Source: Marisa cornuarietis (Eukaryota; Mollusca; Gastropoda; Architaenioglossa; Ampullariidae). From it: a stretch of DNA of 64,000 nt. The notes under the pieces were generated by a model, which saw only the letters and a list, made by a program, of their open reading frames with translations, was not told where the DNA came from and did not search any database. Below, one piece after another: positions 57,420 to 64,000 of this stretch. The position numbers and the translations under genes are program-made. Each line of letters starts with the position of its first letter. Position 1 is the stretch's first letter. The stretch is taken from positions 868,001 to 932,000 of the forward strand of contig SMMW01000551.1 in NCBI GenBank assembly GCA_004794655.1. Reading direction: 5' to 3'.

Positions 57420-58100
57420 ATTATCGCCCCTTTTCTCACATTTATTGCCCTTTAATTTATCTTTGAGATGAATCAGGTGGCGCCGCGGGCCTCCACTGCC
57501 TGGGGTCTGATATGGCGTGGATTTGAGGACGGAGAGTTGGCGGGGTTGAACTGTGAGGGAATGATGAGGGGCCTGGCGGGTCGGATGGCGGGCCGCTGAT
57601 AGATTTCTTTGCTCCAATGCCTGCATTCATCCCTCAGCGAGCCGCTCTTGCGCTGTAGCGAGAATAAACGTAAATGACTGTTTCTCGCACCGGCCCATTA
57701 TGACGTAGAATTATCTCAGCGGTTAATGGCCAATTTCTCTCATTTCTTCTCTCTGCAACTGTAAAATCTCCACCAGGCCGGACCAGGGAAAAAAAAACGC
57801 AATAAAAGGTTCAAAATGGATGAGAGTTCGCTGACAGTTTTCCAATAATTTCAACAATGAAGAGGCTGGTGGCTGTAGCAGGCAAAGCATTAGAGCTATG
57901 AGAAGTGATTGAGTTTGGGGCCGGCACCGCACAAAGGCAGTCCACAGGAAATGATTTCTGCTGCTCCTCCTCCTTGAACGAGCCTCTACCACCAACACCT
58001 CCGCCCAGAGCCCGCCAGAAGGAAATGGCGCTGGAAAACACTCAGATGGCGTTGTGGTCTTCAGCCAGGTTTCTCCCAATGTCTCCTTTTCCTAGTCACA
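57420..58100. promoter_or_regulatory. Candidate conserved non-coding block upstream of Dachshund-like exons
   Basis: A long, non-repetitive, GC-richer block in otherwise repeat-rich AT-rich DNA. It contains homeobox-type cores (CCTTTAATTTATC at 57450-57462, GCGGTTAATGGCC at 57719-57731). Open frames exist on both strands but have mutually exclusive, unrecognised translations and no good splice borders. Dachshund genes are known for large introns and flanks with deeply conserved enhancers, which makes this a reasonable but unproven suspect. Confidence 0.28.
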
Positions 58101-61100
58101 CGAGACCTGTTCCTTCGTCCAAGCAGAATCTGGCGTCCTTGCCAACGGTGCGCAAACATGCTGGCGAGTCGGCCAACACGTGAGGTGACCTTTCACCTTC
58201 ACTCGGTATTAGTCCAGTCGCTGCTGATGGTGACCAAGACAACTTTATTTCCTGGCATATTTTTCGCAGCGAGCATTTTTCACACAGAAGGCAACTACGT
58301 ACATATTTCGTATGCAAACGTCAAACCATAAGCCTGTATTCAGACACTTGCTAATTAACCTAGGCTTAGTGTGAATTGTTAGTGGCATGGTGAAACAAAC
58401 AAACTTACAAACAAACAAACAAACAAATCTTTTGTCAGGATTGTTCTGTTGTAGTCCTGAATCTAGTTTTCACTTCTCCCTGTCATGCGGCCTATATTTG
58501 TTGTTTATGCCAGTCCTCTGAGCATTTGTTTCAATCATTGTATTCCACTTGTACAACCATTTGCCTCGCCAAATATATGTATATGTATTTTAAATGTATA
58601 TTTTTTTTAAAGCTTGTTCAAATTTCCAATATCATTTACACGCCGCAGCTAATGAATGTTGTGTTACAGATGTGATGAACATCAGGCCTCACAATGCAAG
58701 ACTGAGAGATATACTTGGGTCTGACTTGCCTGACAACCAGACAGTTGATGTGTAGTGAGTTTTTCTGCTCCAGAATGTTTGGCCAGCGCTTCAAAACGAC
58801 AGGCAAAGACATTTATATTTTGTCAGCTGACCACAGGTTGACCGAGGGATAGCCGTTTAATATTTCTTCATACAGAAGCCGTATGCCAGCCTAACACTGT
58901 CTCATTACACACAGAAGTCTGCAAATGTTCACACTAGCTGCGTGAATATCGAGCTCTACTATCTTGAATTCATAATTTGAATTTCTCTAATTATCCTAAA
59001 GCTATAGTTGGAAGCAGTTGGGTTATGACTAGTAAGGTATTTACAAGCTGAGGTATTTAATTAGATGCGTTTGTTTTATCAGTGTGTGATAATACTGTGA
59101 GGGATCGCTAGGTCGTTACAGTCGTGGTTAGATATTGATAATTTCTGGCAGTAATGATTGCAATTGCCACCTTGTAACAATCATTGTTAGAAATCTTCGA
59201 ATAGTGACAATAATGGTGCAAACTGTGAGCTCAAACTAACCTTAACATTTTCATTAATTGTCTGAAATGGCATTACCCATACAGGGGTAAGTTGATGGTT
59301 CACAGAATCGTGTTTCACATTCCCACGTGCGCCTCAAAAGAACGAAAGTGGGAGAGAGAGAAGGAAAGAAAGGAAGAGAGATATGAAGAAAGAAAGAAAA
59401 GATGTCGATTGGGACAGAAGCGATCACTAGCATGCTCTTGCTTACAGCATCAGCAAAAAGAACAGACGTGAGAACTTCCTATTAGACCTCGGGTGTAGTA
59501 AGACAGGGTAGGAGACAAGAAGAGTGCGGGCGCCTTCACTCTACTCTTACCGCCATGACACGACAATCAGGAGGGTGAGTGTCTTCGCCCCACAATTACC
59601 GACAATCCGACATGACAAACGCCCATCTCTGATGGAAAAATAATGGTAGCAAAATATGGTCTCCCCTAGAGCTGCTAGATGCTCTCTCTCTTCTCTCTCG
59701 CTTTTCTCTCTCTCGCTCTCCCCCTCTTCTCTCTGCCTAAGCTGCCATAAAATGTGATTGTCTGAGAGAAACTCTTCGCTTCGCTAGGTTTTCATCAAGC
59801 GGCGTCTGCCGACCAAATGCAACTTAAACACTGATTGTCTGTTGGTGCAAGGATAGACGGCGCAAATGGCCGCCTCTTACTCTGTCAGTAGGTCTACACT
59901 TCTCTTCATAATCCGTATTACGAAGATTTTTTTCCTGCGCGTGCTCAGATAGCCACTGAATTAAAAGCGATTTTTTTTATATACAAGCACCTCTCTCTCA
60001 TGCGTGGAGTGTGCATGCAAACATTTTATTTACCGTTCGCCTGCATGCTTGCTTGCCTGTATGTTCACAAGTCTGTGTCTGTCTACCAGTTTATCTCCAG
60101 AGAAGTCTTTAGCACCTACCCATTTGTTTGATGCCAAACCCTACCCCGACGTTTGATGATCAAGGAAATACCTTAGCCCAAGAAGACAGTCTTAAAAAAT
60201 TTCTTTTAAAATAGGAATGCATACAGACACCGACTGAGATGAGCGAAACTTAGATTCTTTCGTAATAAACCCGTACATATAAACTTACGGCACCTTTCTC
60301 TCCACCATAACATCGTTTTGTAACCAGCGGATGCTCTTTGTAAACTGACCGTTTTCTTGTTTTCTATTGTGAATACACCAGTATACTCGATTATTTTGTC
60401 CATCCATGCAGTCAGGTATCTATCTATTGAACTACCTGTCATTGGCTTATTTACAAGTGTTGGATTTCGTGTGTCTGTGCCTAACAGTACTGTGACGGTA
60501 CATCAGTAGCCCCCCCCCCCCACTAACTGCAGACAACACAGGATCGTTCATTGCCCACTAGATACAGGACAAAAAATTACATTGTATTCTCTCCCCTTTC
60601 CCACCACCTTTCTGTCTGTCTTCCCCCCCCCCACTTTCTCCTCCTCCTCCCCACATTCACCTGAACTTCATTACTTAGATCTTGTCGTGGGTAGCGCGAT
60701 CTCTGGGGTTCATCTCAACGAGGAATTTGATGAAATTAGAGAAAACCACGCAACTGTTTGAAGAGCAGGGTCCAGCGACGGTGGATTCGCTCAGAACAAA
60801 AGAGCCTTTCTTGCCCAGACGCACACCAAATAAATTGACGGGGAAATTCGGAGTTTTCTCGCTTCCCTCGCTCCTCTTCCGAGTTCCGGTGGAAACCAAC
60901 TCTGCTCATGACGATTACTGCTTTGGGCTTCCAGGCCACTGAGCTCAGCCCAGATTGGCAGACGATCCACCTTGACGTGTCTTCCTTACCGCGTGCGCCC
61001 GGGAGGGGTCATGGAGTGCAGATAAGTGCACACCATCTTTGCCTAGACAATCACCAGCTCGCGAACCGGTCGGCGGCGATTAGGTGGGATGACCTTTCGT

Positions 61101-62259
61101 GACCTGACTCAACCTGACCTACACAAGTGCATATAGTCTTCGGAAAGGGACAGAATGGTTTTTGAGTCGAAAATTGTTTCCTGTCAGTTTGTACAACCTT
61201 TCTTTAGAGTTTATTTTTGTAGAATTTATGCAACCCTTCTATAAAACGAATTTCATAACTGCAGTCATTCGATCCTTATCTATAAAACCAGTAATAATAA
61301 CAGCTTAAGCAATAAGAAGAAAAAGAAGCAAACGAAAGTAATGTATCATTTTAGTTTGGGTTTGGCACCTCTCTCATCTCATGTCTGTATGACATCTGCA
61401 CCAGGTTATTATATCCGCTATCTTCTATCCTTGCTTATACTGCACGTTTTATAGTAATAGCAATAAATAATAACAATTCGGTTATATAATGATACAGATT
61501 CGGTCTCAAGAGTAACCGGACGAGAATACAGATTGCTCCAGTCCCTTTATTATGTATCAAAGTAGCAGACCGGTAGGCTAGGTGGCTAGAACTTCTTGCA
61601 TGAATAGCTTGTATAATAGCCAGAACCTGTACCTCTCGTTACTCCTGTTCATATCGCTACTATATTGGTAATATTGTTACTATATTGGTAGTGGATGTCG
61701 CAGTAAAAGGCGGCAGAAAGACAAGCCTGATCTTCACTCACGACGGGTAAAGATCAGCCGACCGACAACGGGCAGTGACCAGGTGTTTGTTCACGTTATA
61801 CGCACTTTCCTTCTAACGGTTTAAACGCCATGCCATTTGTCATGGAAGCCATGTTCAGGCTTTGACAGAGCTTATGTTACTTGTCCCACAGATTCTTGAG
61901 TACCGAGCAGCGGAAAGAAATATCTTGGAGGTGAGAGATCATCGCGACAATTAACAGTAGTTTCTGACCAGTTTGTGTAATCTTCTTTTATAATTTATAG
62001 AATCTCTGTATAGTTTATAGAGTCTCTGTAAGCGTTACAGAGTACTTCAATATTTGGTTTCTTATGATATTCTTTCAAAATGAAAGCTCGGATAAAAAAA
62101 ACCCAAAGAATTCTCTATCAGAAACGTTAGAAGGTCAGAAAAGTCAGCGAACATCCTCCCCCCACCCAAAAACAACCCTACAGCCAGTGGGCTGAGTGGA
62201 TGTCTGAATGGAAGGCAGCACCATGTTGTACCGTGGAGACGAGCGGCTACACACGACAT
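58101..62259. other. No recognised gene; short simple tracts
   Basis: An (AAAC)n tract lies at 58393-58428. Purine-rich (59345-59400) and pyrimidine-rich (59685-59740) stretches and C-runs (60510, 60624) occur. The 60670-60940 block has open frames on both strands and is not recognised. TATAAAAC/TTATAGAATC-like words at 61200-61290 and 61975-62040 echo the AT-rich motif at 10825. Confidence 0.4.
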
Positions 62260-62320
62260 GGGGCGGGGGCCGAGTGGGGTGGGGCGTGGGCCGAGTGGGG
62301 TGGGGCGGGGTGGGGTAGGT
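62260..62320. repeat. 21-bp G-rich tandem, quadruplex-prone
   Basis: Two 21-bp units containing GGGGCG(G/T)GGGCCGAGTGGGG are followed by GGGGCGGGGTGGGG. Many runs of four or five G separated by one to five bases meet the usual pattern for G-quadruplex formation on the plus strand. Confidence 0.9.
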
Positions 62321-63129
62321 GAGACTCCACCTGCCTGGCTTCCTCTTAAAATATTATTGCGCGGCACGCAAACCATTGTTTCAAGAAACTCAGTGAGTGC
62401 TGTGCACCCATTCCAGGTAATTTTCTTTTGAAAAACTTTAGCATCTTTTCAAGAATATTCAGCACTGCTTCGTGAAGTAAGTAAGTACAATACTGCAGTA
62501 AAACCTACCATTGCACCATAAGACACAATTTTAACAACTCGTTAAATTCTAGATCTTTAACACTCGCAAGACACAAAGACGGAAACTACAAAGAATACTT
62601 CAAAGACGAAGTGTGCGGTATGCAGAGAAAGTATTGTGTTGGTGAAGGTCACACACAGACCATGTGTATGATGAAATTCACCAACTAAACAGGGAGCAAA
62701 TCCACTGACATCAGACTGACTGACGGGAGACAATTTCAGCGAGCAGGTCGAGGCCAGGGTTACTGTCGGAGACTCGCTCAGCATGGGTTTCATTCTAACG
62801 ACCTGAAGATACCCATTTTGTTTATTTTGTTTTTCTACATTCCCCTGCATCCTAAAACTCTTTTTTCTGCTTCTGCTTTTTCCATTCGCCTCGCTAAGGA
62901 GTTGCTTCCCGCTGGGTTAGCTGGTCTGATGGCTTTCAAGGCAGGCCAGCTTGTGAAGTTTTTAGGCCTTGTCTTTTAATTTTAACGCCTATAAACTCAG
63001 CAAAGGCAAAGTAAGACACTCAAAAGTATGTACGCAGAATGAATTGCTTTCTGATTTCTGCAGCTGCGCTTTATTACCGGGTAAAGTTACGCCAGGGGAA
63101 GACAACGCAGACTTTTTTCCCATGCTGAA
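62321..63129. other. No recognised gene
   Basis: Unique sequence with only short frames. Confidence 0.4.
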
Positions 63130-63226
63130 CTGTTGGGACAAAAGTTGCTTTTGCGTGCACAGTTGCTGGACAAAAGTTGCTTCTACTTGCTAAGCTGTTG
63201 GATACAAGTCACTTCTACATGCACAG
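63130..63226. repeat. 32-bp tandem repeat, three copies
   Basis: Units begin CTGTTGG or TTGCTGG at 63130, 63163 and 63195 and contain ACAAAAGTTGCTTCTAC and TGCACAG. They are moderately diverged. Confidence 0.85.
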
Positions 63227-64000
63227 TATCTGAATCTGGAAAGAGCGCCAACTCATTATAAAGCCTTGTAGTGTTATGTCATCACCAGAAAAAAAAACCG
63301 CCGATGTTTGTGGTTTTCAGTATTTCAAAACAAACTGCGCGTCCTTGAGACTGCTGGATGTAATAATGCTCAGGCCCCTCCGTAACTTTCATAATTTGCC
63401 TTCAAGAAACTAGGTGTACTTTGTCTGAGACAGGTGAATTTCCTAAACTGACCACCATGAAAAAAACTGAATGACTGAAACAGAAGAACATTTATAAAAC
63501 TGATATGCGGATTATTTTATACGCTTTTGCAGAGATCACCGTTGTCACTGAGCTGTGCAACATGTGGAACTCGCAGACTTGTATATCTTTTTGCAATATC
63601 CAACTGGACTGGGGTTGTTTCGGAAGGCTAATTGCTGTAAAATACTCATCGCAGCTAACCGTACTGCATCTTTCACGTCTTCTATAAAACACTTTCCGTG
63701 TTGTAGTCCATTCGCCGACACGACCCGATCCTCACCACTTGTTACCGTCACTGTCAATGGTGTAGACAGGGAAGTTCTCAAGCGACTTTTATAACTTTTT
63801 CTGTAGATTTTTAATCTCCATATACAAAACTTCTATTGTGATGTGACCTGATTGTCACCTTTTAAATTTGCATTTTGCACCCAAGTGTGAATGACGACTT
63901 CTCTGAGGCATGGCTAGAGACGTTGGTTAGTTAGAACGACAGGTGAGCTGGTGGTGTTGTAGCCGAGTGAGTGAGACTACTGCAAGAAGTCAGGTCCTGT
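63227..64000. other. No recognised feature
   Basis: Unique sequence up to the window edge. Overlapping 60-80 codon frames on both strands near 63492-63794 are not recognised. Confidence 0.4.

Noticed and set aside
57723..58183. Overlapping 76-118 codon frames as exons
   Set aside because: Both strands are open over the same bases, and none begins or ends at a good splice site or resembles Dachshund or another known protein.

Overview
This is eukaryotic nuclear DNA, very probably from an invertebrate and most likely a lophotrochozoan such as a mollusc. The reasons are the absence of operons and dense coding, many long (CA)n, (GAAA)n and (CAT)n microsatellites, tRNA-headed SINEs, several non-LTR retrotransposon fragments and short inverted-repeat DNA transposons. 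The phylum is an inference from repeat style, not from a database match. Most of the window is non-coding, and no complete host gene is present.

The only host coding sequence I can support is a pair of small exons on the minus strand, 53777-53860 and 52879-53049. They join in phase 1 across a 727-base intron with good splice sites. Together they encode the charged C-terminal coiled coil (Dachbox-C/DD2) of a Dachshund-type transcriptional cofactor. The DD1 DNA-binding exon was not found and probably lies beyond base 64000. No later 3' exon was recognised below 52879, so much of the window may be intron or downstream flank of this developmental gene. That would fit several non-repetitive, homeobox-site-bearing blocks (about 15560-15850, 21050-21280, 22030-22350, 30590-30980, 33440-33650, 57420-58100) that look like conserved non-coding elements but are unproven.

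The rest is mainly a mobile-element and repeat landscape. A 5'-truncated LINE with a nearly intact reverse transcriptase lies at about 3126-5256 and carries one extra T in a homopolymer. Decayed LINE C-termini lie at 19471-19700 (minus), 32163-32440 (plus) and 43640-44240 (plus). Several non-LTR 3' ends share a 35-38 nt GCGC-to-GCGC hairpin, a TATAAAT-like box and usually a trinucleotide tail. A tRNA-headed SINE family is scattered at 6172-6420, 9460-9612, 17006-17135, 34320-34370, 37487-37605 and 44346-44412. Two MITE families are visible: a 260-bp TA-flanked family (31601-31860 and 26670-26921, opposite orientations) and a 140-bp hAT-like element (10633-10772) with an 8-bp target duplication.

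Tandem arrays include a 10-bp minisatellite (42021-42203), a 28-bp array (55053-55453), a 32-bp array with a central palindrome (28062-28504) and a decayed array of about 62 bp (31439-32710). That last array was split by both a MITE and a LINE, which makes it a small stratigraphic record. Unexplained dispersed repeats occur at 8715-9263 with 11800-12190, and at 12370, 32735 and 45585. I see no convincing new multi-gene system. The most interesting material is the split Dachshund coiled coil, the shared 3'-hairpin retroelement family, the nested insertions and a few perfect hairpins.
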